Positions 1-8,246 of a stretch of 64,000 bases of DNA are shown here, piece after piece. Made by a program: the position numbers and the translations under genes. The notes under the pieces were generated by a model. The model was given only the letters and a program-made list of their open reading frames with translations, searched no databases and had not been told where the DNA came from. The stretch is from Nostoc carneum NIES-2107 (GTDB lineage: Bacteria > Cyanobacteriota > Cyanobacteriia > Cyanobacteriales > Nostocaceae). The stretch is taken from contig AP018180.1 in the NCBI GenBank assembly GCA_002368155.1, forward strand, positions 7,434,561-7,498,560, written 5' to 3'. Numbering within the stretch: position 1 is the stretch's first letter; each line of letters begins with the position of its first letter.

Positions 1-2703
1 ACTCGTGACTTGATTCCATTTAGTGACAACTTTGTTGGGCCGGATGGAGTAGTTGATTTTTACAAAGACTTTTTCAATAACTTTGAAATAGTTTCCTTCA
101 TCACCAACACAGATGAGTACACTGCTGCTAAGGGTAAAACTTCGCCATATCCCTATGGAATAATTGCCAATGATGATAATTTGGCAGTATATGGGGAATT
201 TGAATTCCGCAATAAGTTTACCGGAAATACTGCTAGGTCGCCTTTCCGTATTGATATTGAGTTTGAAGATGGTCTAGAAGGCAAAATTAAGACCTATCAC
301 TTCTGGACAGATCCTCATACCTTAGCCGCATCTATGCGTGAAGGTGGAACTTTTAGAGAACAATATGGTTTGCAGGTCACACCAATAATTAAAACCGGGC
401 CAAACCCAGAAGATTTTCGTTTTCCGACGGTTCCAGAGTTAGACCCGAAGGACTATGTACAGCATCCCTTATTTGGTCGTCAATACGATCCCAAGGGCTA
501 TCTGATTGATGAAAATGGCAATCCTGTTAACAATAACCCCTTTCAACAAGGCAAAGTAGATGAACGACTATTTTTGCCACTTTATATTCAATGGGGTACT
601 GGTAAGGATGACCTCCTCACAGGCTTTGCAGATAAGACAAAGTACTACGACCCCAACTATCCCAACGACCAACTATATGGTTTACAAGGTAACGACACCT
701 TAATTGGTCTGGAGGGTGATGATGAGTTTTATGGGGGTAGTGGAAATGATGTTATAGATGGAGGTTCAGGTAATGATTTGATCAATGGTAATACAGGAAT
801 CAATACCCTTACAGGCGGTTCTGGAAGAGATACATTCATTCTCGATGACCTATTTGATCTGACATCGGAACCTACAACTTCTACAATTACCGACTTTTCT
901 ATTGCTGATGGTGACAAAATTGGTTTAGGGGGAACATTAACCTACAGTAAATTAACGATTTCTGATGGTGCTAATGGTGCAGAAATTAAACTGACTGGTT
1001 CAAATTTACCCACTTTAGCTATTGTTAAAAATGTGACTGCTGCTCAGTTGACAGCAGATAAGTTCCAAGATGTTAGACCAGATTTTCAAATTGGTGTGAC
1101 TACACCAGATAATGTGATTGGAGATGCAAATGAAAATAAATCCTTAGTACTTGGTTTCTTCCAATCTTTTTTTACTGGTGACATCTTCAAGTACATTAAA
1201 GAGAATTTCACTCAAAACTCTCGTTACATAGTTATTCAGGGAGAAAATAACACCTATACATCAGACGATGCATTTTCTGCTGAACGCTATCGCATCACAC
1301 CTACTACAAAAGAATGGACTGGTATTGATGGCGCTCAAGGTTTTATTTTCAATCTCTTCCAAGTTGTTGATGTACTAGGAACACGCTGGCCAGATCAAGC
1401 ACCAGCTACTAACTTTTATATTGAAAAAATTGTTCCTGATTCAGCAGACCCCGATAATGTCGCCATCTTTGGACGTTTCTTGTACAGGAATAATAGTACA
1501 GGGATTCTCACAGATGGGCCGTTTGCTTACAACTTCCACATTAAACATGAAGTAGATCAAGCTACAGGTCAACAAGTCGCCAAGATTGATACAGTTAGCT
1601 TCTTCGAGCAGTATAACGCCTTCGGTTATTCATCTCGTCAAGGTGGGACTTGGACAAGAAATTATAATGGCAAACTAACCAATATTTATTGGGGTACAAC
1701 CAACGGAGACACTATCGATGGTAGTGACATTGAAGATATCATCTCTGGATATCAAAGCAATGACACAATCAATGGTAAAGCTGGAGATGACACCATCTAT
1801 GGTGGTGAAGGTGATGATACGATCGCAGGCGGTTTAGGTAACGATAATATCTGGGGTAATCCTGGTAAAGATACTTTTGTATTTGCTGGAAATGATGGCA
1901 CTGACATCATTAATGACTTTGAAAAAGGTCAAGACAAAATCAAACTTTTAGATGATTTGTCTTTCGATCAGTTAACCATTACTCCCACTAGCGGAAATGT
2001 CGAAATCAAGGTAACTGACACTCAAAAAGTCTTAGCTGTAGTTAAGGGTGGAGTTCAGCTTGATGCATCTGACTTTATTGCTAACCCACAAAAACAAAAT
2101 TTTGGTACTCCTAACGCAGATACCTTAATTGCAGGACAACCAGAATTTAAAGGTAACCGGGAAATAGTTTTCACTGGCGCAGGTAATGACGAAATAGATC
2201 TTACTACTTCGCAAATTGGGCGCAATCGCATTTTTGCTGGTAGCAATGACGATATTATCTATGTCAGCAAGAGCGATCGCGTGTTTGGTGGTTCCGGTAA
2301 CGACACCTTTGATGCTACCGATGGTCAAGGCGGTAACCGCATTTCTGGTGGCGTTGGCGATGATACATTCTACCTAGGTGCAGGCGATCGCGCTTTGGGT
2401 GGTGAAGGTAACGACATCTTCTATGTTCAGAGTGGTGGTAATAACATCCTGACAGGTGGTGCTGGTACCGATCAGTTCTGGCTGGTGAATGCGGAAATCC
2501 CAACTGCTGCGAACACCATCACTGATTTTGTACTAGGCGCAGATGTCGTAGGAATTGGCGGTTATCAAAAAGCTGACCTCACCTTTAGCCAAGATGCTCA
2601 AAGCAACGCCATTCTAGCTGTTAAAGGTACTAATGTTGCCACATTCTTAGGGATTACCCAAGCTCAACTACAAGCCGAAAGCGCTAAATTTGTGTTTGCC
2701 TAA
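1..2703 (+). CDS. RTX/hemolysin-type calcium-binding repeat protein (5' truncated by window edge)
   Basis: The frame is open from base 1, so the first residues lie outside the window; the TTG at 10 is only the first possible start inside it. The protein is modular and internally duplicated. A globular domain of about 190 residues is followed by glycine/aspartate nonapeptides of the GGxGxDxUx type (residues about 225-275). A second, related globular domain follows (about 380-555) with the same ending (REGGTF versus RQGGTW), then two more RTX blocks (about 570-625 and 720-820). Each RTX block ends in a DTFxF/ITDF-like stretch, as usual for cyanobacterial RTX proteins. The globular units resemble SnoaL/NTF2-like folds in length and motif, but this is inference. 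Such proteins are normally secreted by type I systems through an uncleaved C-terminal signal and fold on binding Ca2+. No transporter gene is nearby. Confidence 0.85.
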   Translation, partial: TRDLIPFSDNFVGPDGVVDFYKDFFNNFEIVSFITNTDEYTAAKGKTSPYPYGIIANDDNLAVYGEFEFRNKFTGNTARSPFRIDIEFEDGLEGKIKTYHFWTDPHTLAASMREGGTFREQYGLQVTPIIKTGPNPEDFRFPTVPELDPKDYVQHPLFGRQYDPKGYLIDENGNPVNNNPFQQGKVDERLFLPLYIQWGTGKDDLLTGFADKTKYYDPNYPNDQLYGLQGNDTLIGLEGDDEFYGGSGNDVIDGGSGNDLINGNTGINTLTGGSGRDTFILDDLFDLTSEPTTSTITDFSIADGDKIGLGGTLTYSKLTISDGANGAEIKLTGSNLPTLAIVKNVTAAQLTADKFQDVRPDFQIGVTTPDNVIGDANENKSLVLGFFQSFFTGDIFKYIKENFTQNSRYIVIQGENNTYTSDDAFSAERYRITPTTKEWTGIDGAQGFIFNLFQVVDVLGTRWPDQAPATNFYIEKIVPDSADPDNVAIFGRFLYRNNSTGILTDGPFAYNFHIKHEVDQATGQQVAKIDTVSFFEQYNAFGYSSRQGGTWTRNYNGKLTNIYWGTTNGDTIDGSDIEDIISGYQSNDTINGKAGDDTIYGGEGDDTIAGGLGNDNIWGNPGKDTFVFAGNDGTDIINDFEKGQDKIKLLDDLSFDQLTITPTSGNVEIKVTDTQKVLAVVKGGVQLDASDFIANPQKQNFGTPNADTLIAGQPEFKGNREIVFTGAGNDEIDLTTSQIGRNRIFAGSNDDIIYVSKSDRVFGGSGNDTFDATDGQGGNRISGGVGDDTFYLGAGDRALGGEGNDIFYVQSGGNNILTGGAGTDQFWLVNAEIPTAANTITDFVLGADVVGIGGYQKADLTFSQDAQSNAILAVKGTNVATFLGITQAQLQAESAKFVFA

Positions 2704-2738
2704 TTTCAAACTTGATTGTAAATTTCAGTTAATTTTTT

Positions 2739-2756
2739 AGCCCGCATAAGCGGGCT
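2739..2756 (+). terminator. Hairpin after the RTX gene
   Basis: A 7-bp GC-rich stem AGCCCGC/GCGGGCT with an ATAA loop lies 36 bp after the RTX stop codon, with T-rich flanks on both sides. It probably ends the RTX transcript. The rest of 2757-3082 is AT-rich and shows no gene. Confidence 0.7.
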
Positions 2757-3082
2757 AGATTTATATCTATAACAACACTTTTTAGAGGGTCTAAAAAGGC
2801 CTTTTTAGTTTACCTTTTTACATCAATTTATCGCTATTTAGTTATTCATAAATGTAACAATTTATATTAACAACCTCATCTATTAGAAGAAAATTAATTG
2901 CAATGCGGACATCCCATAAGTTAGCTAGAGTCAAATTTTGCTAGCTTGAAATCTATTCATATCAAGCAAAATATCAAGATGCTAGAATGTCGCTAGCAAT
3001 GATTGAAAAATTTACATTCACGGGGAATGAATAGTGTTATATTACACTCGTCTAATCTCATTACTAGATCATTAAAAGTGAA

Positions 3083-3550
3083 ATGGCTTCCCAACGGGCA
3101 ATGGCCTCTCCGGAGAATCAGCGACACACTTTCGAGCAAGTAATTCAGGAACGCTCTAAAAAACCTAGGTATAGGGGTACAACAATCCCAGTTCATCGTT
3201 ATCACAAGTGTTCTAACCCCTATTGTGGCGACACTATCGAACTAACTTTAAAACTCAATCAAGCTAGCGACACTATTGAGGAGATTAAATTCCAAGGTGA
3301 AGGGTGTGCTATCTCAATTGCGTCAGCTGATTTAATGGCTGGTTATGTTCAAGGGAAAAGCATTAGCGAAGCCCTCAATATGATCGAATCTTTTCACAGC
3401 ATGATGCAAGGAGAAACTGAATTTCCCAGAGAATTACAAAAGCTCAATCTTCTTAAAGGAGTATCTCACTTTCCTTTGCGAGTTAAATGTGCAACATTGG
3501 GATGGAAAACGCTGAAAGCTGCAATAGAATCCTCAACGCCTATGACATAG
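3083..3550 (+). CDS. SufU/IscU-like Fe-S cluster scaffold or sulfur acceptor
   Basis: The 155-residue protein has the three conserved cysteines of the U-type scaffold family: NPYCGD (Cys48, with the family's Asp two residues on), GEGCAIS (Cys75) and RVKCATL (Cys136). The long spacing between the second and third cysteines fits SufU better than IscU. SufU-type proteins take persulfide sulfur from the cysteine desulfurase SufS or act in Fe-S assembly. No suf genes are adjacent, so it is a stand-alone copy. The first 30 residues are not conserved in the family; translation could instead start at the ATG at 3101. Confidence 0.85.
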   Translation: MASQRAMASPENQRHTFEQVIQERSKKPRYRGTTIPVHRYHKCSNPYCGDTIELTLKLNQASDTIEEIKFQGEGCAISIASADLMAGYVQGKSISEALNMIESFHSMMQGETEFPRELQKLNLLKGVSHFPLRVKCATLGWKTLKAAIESSTPMT

Positions 3551-3750
3551 TGATGATTTTTCTGGGCGTGACTTTCGTTTTCAAATCCCATGTAATAAAT
3601 AATACGGCAAGAGCATGAAAACCTTGCTTCTCTGGCTTCTATTTTCAAATTTAAAAAAGTTATATTCAAATACAGTTATGAACCTTTAAAGTAATTCAAA
3701 AAATAGCTAGATGACAAGAGAATATTGATTTATATCCTTTTAGTTATATA

Positions 3751-3862
3751 TAGGAATCCGATTTGATTTTTGAAAAAATCTCAGTAGGAGTAGGGTGCGT
3801 TATCACGAACCGTATTTTGGGCTTTGGGGCGTTGCGCTGCGCGACAACACACCCTACATATA
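3751..3862. repeat. Composite dispersed repeat (AT-rich leader plus REP-like palindrome)
   Basis: An AT-rich leader (TTTGATTTTTGAAAAAAT core) is followed by a palindromic part that begins GTAGGGTG and ends CACCCTAC. A related copy lies at 47871-47970 with the same leader and a comparable palindrome, so the two parts probably travel as one unit. The surrounding 3551-4224 interval holds no gene that I can support. Confidence 0.6.
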
Positions 3863-4224
3863 TAACTAGCCGGGGTCATGGAAAAAGTGCAAAGCTTTAA
3901 TTCAAGCTCATTAACTAAAAGTTAAATATTTGATAAATGAAATAGCATAAAATCTTAAATTGCGAATTTCGAGACCTGAATGTACAAATATTTTATTCGC
4001 ATACGAAATATAAAAGTATAGAAAATCTTAAGGTTTTCTAGCTAGAAATATTAACTCGAGAAACTGCATAATTTCTATTAAATTCTTATTAGAACTAAAA
4101 ACAAATATTAGCAGACACCTGATAAAATAATTACCCAGTACATAGATGGGGAAATTTATCGGTATCAAAATCATTTAGTTCGTCCCTGATGTTTAAACAG
4201 CCATAATCAAGAGAAAAAATTAAT

Positions 4225-5106
4225 ATGCTTCCCGTTCAATTTGACTATGTAGCGCCAGAAAGCCTGGAAGCTGCAGTAAACTTCTTGAAAGATAATGCAG
4301 AGGCTTTGATTTTAGCTGGTAGTCACAGCCTAATTGCAGAAATGAAGCGGGGTAGTATTTCTCCTTCCCTGCTGGTAGATTTAGGTAAAATTGACAGTTT
4401 GCGAGGAATTAACCATCAACCAGGTAATATCCTCCAAATTAATGCCATGACTACTTATGCTCAAGTAGCAGCATCCCGCGAAGTTCAGGAGAATTCTCCA
4501 GCGCTGTTTGAGGCTGTTAACAACATTGGAGACGCTCAAATCCGTAACTGGCAAACAATTGGTGATGTTTTTGCCTATCGCGACCTAGCTTGTGATTTCA
4601 CAGCAGTGGCTATAGCACTAGAGGCGACTTTTAATACTCTTGATACAGAAGGTAGCCATCAGATTGAAGCAGCACCATTGATTGCTAAAGCTTTTCAAAG
4701 TAATTGGCAGTTAAAAGAAATTGTCACAGCAATTAATTTACCGATTGATAGGTTTGGCCAGGGCAGTGCTTATCAAGCTTTTAAGCATCCTGCAACTGGT
4801 TATACTCTTTGTGGGATTGCCGTCGCTGTTGGTGAAATCAACAATGGTATAGTCGGGAAATGCCGTGTGGCGGTAACTGGTGCCACCCCTTATGCTGTGA
4901 GACTAACTGCAGTAGAGGCTGCTATAGAGGGTAAAGCACCCACAGCAGAAAATATCGCAGCAGCCTCTACATTGGCAAAAGCAAGTGTGGATTCTATATT
5001 AGGCGATCGCTATGCTTCTGCAGAATATCGTGCTCATTTGATGGAGGTCAACACCAAACGCACCCTGACTCGCGCTTTAGAAAGAGTTGGTATTGTAGTT
5101 GTTTAA
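4225..5106 (+). CDS. FAD-binding (medium) subunit of a molybdenum hydroxylase-type dehydrogenase
   Basis: The 293-residue protein has the two-domain plan of CoxM/CutM/XdhB-type subunits. An N-terminal FAD_binding_5 domain carries the LILAGSHSL loop (a variant of the AGGT FAD loop) and IRNWQTIGD (compare the IRNxGTIGG consensus). A CO dehydrogenase flavoprotein C-terminal domain covers about residues 175-285. In the family this subunit carries electrons from the Fe-S subunit to the acceptor through FAD. Neither a molybdopterin large subunit nor a 2Fe-2S small subunit is next to it, and the AGGT and TIGG motifs are altered (AGSH, TIGD). It may therefore work with distant partners or have another role. 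Confidence 0.75.
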   Translation: MLPVQFDYVAPESLEAAVNFLKDNAEALILAGSHSLIAEMKRGSISPSLLVDLGKIDSLRGINHQPGNILQINAMTTYAQVAASREVQENSPALFEAVNNIGDAQIRNWQTIGDVFAYRDLACDFTAVAIALEATFNTLDTEGSHQIEAAPLIAKAFQSNWQLKEIVTAINLPIDRFGQGSAYQAFKHPATGYTLCGIAVAVGEINNGIVGKCRVAVTGATPYAVRLTAVEAAIEGKAPTAENIAAASTLAKASVDSILGDRYASAEYRAHLMEVNTKRTLTRALERVGIVVV

Positions 5107-5297
5107 CTTCAATATTGATTTACAGCCTATTGGAGTTATAAACCAATACTAGACATATAGATAAAAACTGGACTTTCCGTAAAGTCAGACTGAGAAATTG
5201 TAGAGAAGAAAGAAAAACATTATTTACCAGAACTTGAGGATAGCGGTAACTGAATTGTCTACTAATCAAAAGGGTAGCTGAGGTGCAAGCAGATTTA

Positions 5298-6287
5298 ATG
5301 AAAGCACTGATTCTCGACCGACCAGGTTCTCCAGAAACCCTCCGCCTTGCCCAAGTACCTCAGCCTCAACCCAACGAGGGAGAAGTCAGAGTTAAAGTCA
5401 AGGCTGTCGGCTTAAATCCAGCAGATTATCAATTTATGGGGCGGGGATTTCCTAGTTGGAATTACCCTTTTATTCCTGGTCTAGATGTGGCTGGTACCAT
5501 AGATGCTATCGGTGGCAACGTCACTGGCTGGGAAATAGGCGATCGCATTTATTATCACGGCGATTTCTCTAAGCCAGGTGGGTTCGCCCAATGGGCCATC
5601 ACTACCGCCCATACTATTGCTTCTCTACCCAATAATCTCTCTTTTACTGCGGCTGCTGCTTTACCTTGTGCAGGTTTTACCGCCTACCAAGTTCTTTATC
5701 GCAAATTACATATCCAACCAGACCAAACTATCCTCATTCATGGAGGTGCGGGAGGGGTGGGAGGCTTTGCCGTGCAGTTAGCTGCCCTCGCCGGACTGAA
5801 AGTGATTTCTACCTGTTCTGCGCGTAACAAAGAATGGGTACGTCACCTAGGCGCTAGTGAAGTCATCGATTACAACAGTGAGGATGTTAGGGCTAGAGTC
5901 AGGGAAATTACTCAGGGACGAGGCGTTGATGCCATAATCGATACAGTCAGTTCTGCTAATGCCACCGCTGGACTTGATTTGCTAGCCTTTGGTGGTGGGA
6001 TTGCCTGTGTAGCGGGATTACCTGATTTCAGCCATTTACAATCCTTTGGCAAAGCCATTTCTGTGCACGACATCGCTTTAGGAATGGCTTATTTATTAGG
6101 TGATATGAAATCCCAAGCAGAACTTGCAGAAATTGGTAGAGAGTTAGCGAAATTAGTTACCCATCATCAAATTAATCCTATCCTCCAAGAAGTAATTTCT
6201 TTAGAAGAAATTCCTCAAGCATTAGTGCGTCTTTCTGGTCGCCATGTCAGAGGCAAAATAGTTGCTCAAATAGATCCTGAAGGTTAA
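5298..6287 (+). CDS. Zinc-independent MDR oxidoreductase (NADPH:quinone reductase-like)
   Basis: The 329-residue protein has a GroES-like N-terminal domain (VGLNPADYQ, PGLDVAGTI, GDRIYYHG) and a Rossmann domain with the nucleotide-binding loop HGGAGGVGGFAVQLA and the GVDAIIDTV motif. Structural-zinc cysteines are absent, as in the quinone reductase/enoyl reductase branch. A GTG at 5283 is in frame, but ATG 5298 begins at the conserved MKALIL motif and is preferred. The next gene starts 9 bp after the stop, so it heads an operon with the DJ-1/PfpI and VOC genes. Members of this family reduce quinones or reactive alkenals with NADPH; the substrate here is unknown. Confidence 0.85.
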   Translation: MKALILDRPGSPETLRLAQVPQPQPNEGEVRVKVKAVGLNPADYQFMGRGFPSWNYPFIPGLDVAGTIDAIGGNVTGWEIGDRIYYHGDFSKPGGFAQWAITTAHTIASLPNNLSFTAAAALPCAGFTAYQVLYRKLHIQPDQTILIHGGAGGVGGFAVQLAALAGLKVISTCSARNKEWVRHLGASEVIDYNSEDVRARVREITQGRGVDAIIDTVSSANATAGLDLLAFGGGIACVAGLPDFSHLQSFGKAISVHDIALGMAYLLGDMKSQAELAEIGRELAKLVTHHQINPILQEVISLEEIPQALVRLSGRHVRGKIVAQIDPEG

Positions 6288-6296
6288 GTCAAAATT

Positions 6297-6866
6297 ATGA
6301 AACTCAAAGGAAAAAAGATTGGTATCCTAATTGAAAGCGACTTTTATGAACATGAGATTTGGTATTACAATTACCGCTTTCCCGAAGAAGGTGCAGAACT
6401 GCATTTTCTCAGTCGCCTTTGGGGTCAATCATACCTAACTTTCAAAGGACATGAATATCATGCACCCTTTGAGTGTCACAAAAGTTTTGAAACTATAGAT
6501 GATGCAGAACTGAAAACCTATGCGGCAATCATAGTGCCATCTGCAATGGTTTCTGACCGCTTGCGATACACAGAAGATGTGACTCAACTTCCTCCTGCTT
6601 GCGATTTTCTCAAAAGAGCATTTGCTGACAAAAATATTCTTAAGGGAATTATTTGTCATGGTATGTGGTTAGTATCTCCCGTACCAGAATTAGTCAAGGG
6701 CCGCCCCGTAACTTGTCATAACAACCTGCATGGTGATGTAGTAAATATGGGCGCTATCTATACCAACGAAGATGTCGTTGTTGATGGTGATTTAGTCACA
6801 GGGCGTAGTGGCGGTCATGCTCACTTATTTGCCAAAAAAATCATTGAAATTCTAGCAGAACGTTAA
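6297..6866 (+). CDS. DJ-1/PfpI family protein
   Basis: The 189-residue protein has the class I glutamine amidotransferase-like fold of DJ-1/PfpI. IGILIESDF supplies the conserved acidic residue near the nucleophile, IICHGMWL the nucleophile elbow with its catalytic cysteine, and VTGRSGGHAH the C-terminal family motif. Relatives are glyoxalase III/deglycase-like enzymes, proteases or chaperones. It is the middle gene of the MDR-DJ-1-VOC operon, which favours a role in handling reactive carbonyls (inference). Confidence 0.85.
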   Translation: MKLKGKKIGILIESDFYEHEIWYYNYRFPEEGAELHFLSRLWGQSYLTFKGHEYHAPFECHKSFETIDDAELKTYAAIIVPSAMVSDRLRYTEDVTQLPPACDFLKRAFADKNILKGIICHGMWLVSPVPELVKGRPVTCHNNLHGDVVNMGAIYTNEDVVVDGDLVTGRSGGHAHLFAKKIIEILAER

Positions 6867-6890
6867 GAAAAATTAAGGATAAAAACAGTT

Positions 6891-7325
6891 ATGGGTTTAC
6901 AAATCTTTTCTCAGGTTGCACTTACTTGTAAAGATCCGATCGCCACCGAAAAATTTTACAGCAAATATTTTGGCTTTAAGCGCGCTAGAGTCGCAAAACT
7001 CCCAGATGGCGACCAGATAGTATTTATCAAAATGGCAGATAGTGCCTTTTATTTGGAACTATTTAAGGCTAAAGAAGAATCTCCTGTACCACCACCAATT
7101 AATGACGGCCCACAATACCCAGGAGTACGTCAATTAGCTTTTAAAGTTGATAGCGTAGATGGCAAACTCGCAGAAATGGGAGGCGATGCCAAAATTACCC
7201 TTGGCCCTCTCAATTTTGATGATTATATCCCCGGCTGGCGTACTGTTTGGGTAGCTGATCCAGATGGCAATATTGTGGAAATTAGCCAAGGTTTTACAGA
7301 TGAAGACAATCCTCCACCACTCTAA
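6891..7325 (+). CDS. VOC (glyoxalase/dioxygenase) superfamily protein
   Basis: This 144-residue single VOC protein shows the paired beta-alpha-beta-beta-beta modules. The first strand (IFSQVALTCKDP) leads to KFYSKYFGFKR, and the C-terminal half ends with the diagnostic WVADPDGNIVEISQ. The metal-ligand glutamate in NIVEI is kept. It is the third gene of the operon, 24 bp after the DJ-1 gene. Lactoylglutathione lyase-like, resistance-like or dioxygenase-like chemistry cannot be told apart from sequence alone. Confidence 0.85.
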   Translation: MGLQIFSQVALTCKDPIATEKFYSKYFGFKRARVAKLPDGDQIVFIKMADSAFYLELFKAKEESPVPPPINDGPQYPGVRQLAFKVDSVDGKLAEMGGDAKITLGPLNFDDYIPGWRTVWVADPDGNIVEISQGFTDEDNPPPL

Positions 7326-7449
7326 TTTTGTTGAGGCAATCATCAAAGTTTCAAAGTTTTGCGTAGGACTTGAATAATCTATACTTTCCCTACATTATGT
7401 ATGCCATACTGACACAACAGTAGGATGAAGATTACGGAGATCGCCACTA

Positions 7450-8127
7450 ATGTCTAACGAAGACAATACTGTTAAAAATGAAAAACCAGGGGCTGCTTTT
7501 CATGGAAATGAGCGAATAATAGCCTTAAGTGATGGCGTTTTTGCAATTGTTATCACCTTGTTAGTGCTAGAGATTAAAGTTCCCCATATCGAACCAGATT
7601 TGATAGATAAAGAACTGCCTCATGCACTAATGCATTTGTTACCAAAAATTATCGCTCATATCATCAGTTTTGTAGTCTTAGGCATTTATTGGATCAGTCA
7701 TCACAACACATTTATGCACATCAAACGCCATGATAGAGTCTTGTTATGGCTAAATATTCTCTTTTTGCTATGTGTTGCTTCGATGCCTTTCCCTACGGCT
7801 TTACTAAGCGAGTATCCTAATCAAAGAATTGCAATCATTGCCTACGCTTCAACTTTAGTCATGGCTGGCATAGCGATGGATGTAATGTGGTGGTATGCTT
7901 CAACTTATCGCCTCTTAGATGAGACTCAAGAGGATAAAAACTTTATTGCTTTTGTTCACCGTCGTAACTTAATTGCACCCCTAGCTTATTTATTTGCGAT
8001 CGCCATTTCTTTTGTCAGCCTCACATTAGCAAAATTAGTTTTTATCGTTGTTGCACTATACTACATACTGCCCAATCCTCTAGACCGCAAGCGTCTTCAA
8101 CAATTATCCCGTCGTTTTGATCGCTAA
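7450..8127 (+). CDS. TMEM175-like (DUF1211) potassium channel family membrane protein
   Basis: The 225-residue protein has about six hydrophobic helices. Helix 1 carries RIIALSDGVFAIVITLLVLE, which matches the bacterial form of the F/LSDG-x-x-A signature of TMEM175 channels. The later GIYWISHHNTFMHI stretch is also typical of DUF1211. Bacterial TMEM175 proteins form tetrameric K+-permeable pores in the cytoplasmic membrane. An RBS-like GGAG occurs shortly before the ATG. It stands alone between the detoxification operon and the icfG-type cluster. Confidence 0.85.
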   Translation: MSNEDNTVKNEKPGAAFHGNERIIALSDGVFAIVITLLVLEIKVPHIEPDLIDKELPHALMHLLPKIIAHIISFVVLGIYWISHHNTFMHIKRHDRVLLWLNILFLLCVASMPFPTALLSEYPNQRIAIIAYASTLVMAGIAMDVMWWYASTYRLLDETQEDKNFIAFVHRRNLIAPLAYLFAIAISFVSLTLAKLVFIVVALYYILPNPLDRKRLQQLSRRFDR

Positions 8128-8246
8128 CTGAAGGATAAAGTCTAAAGGTTGAAGTATACATAACCAAATCCAGCCGAGTATAACGATTTTTTTCATCCTT
8201 TAGCCTTTCTCTCATCCTCCTCTAAAATTTCTTGGAGAAGACTACC

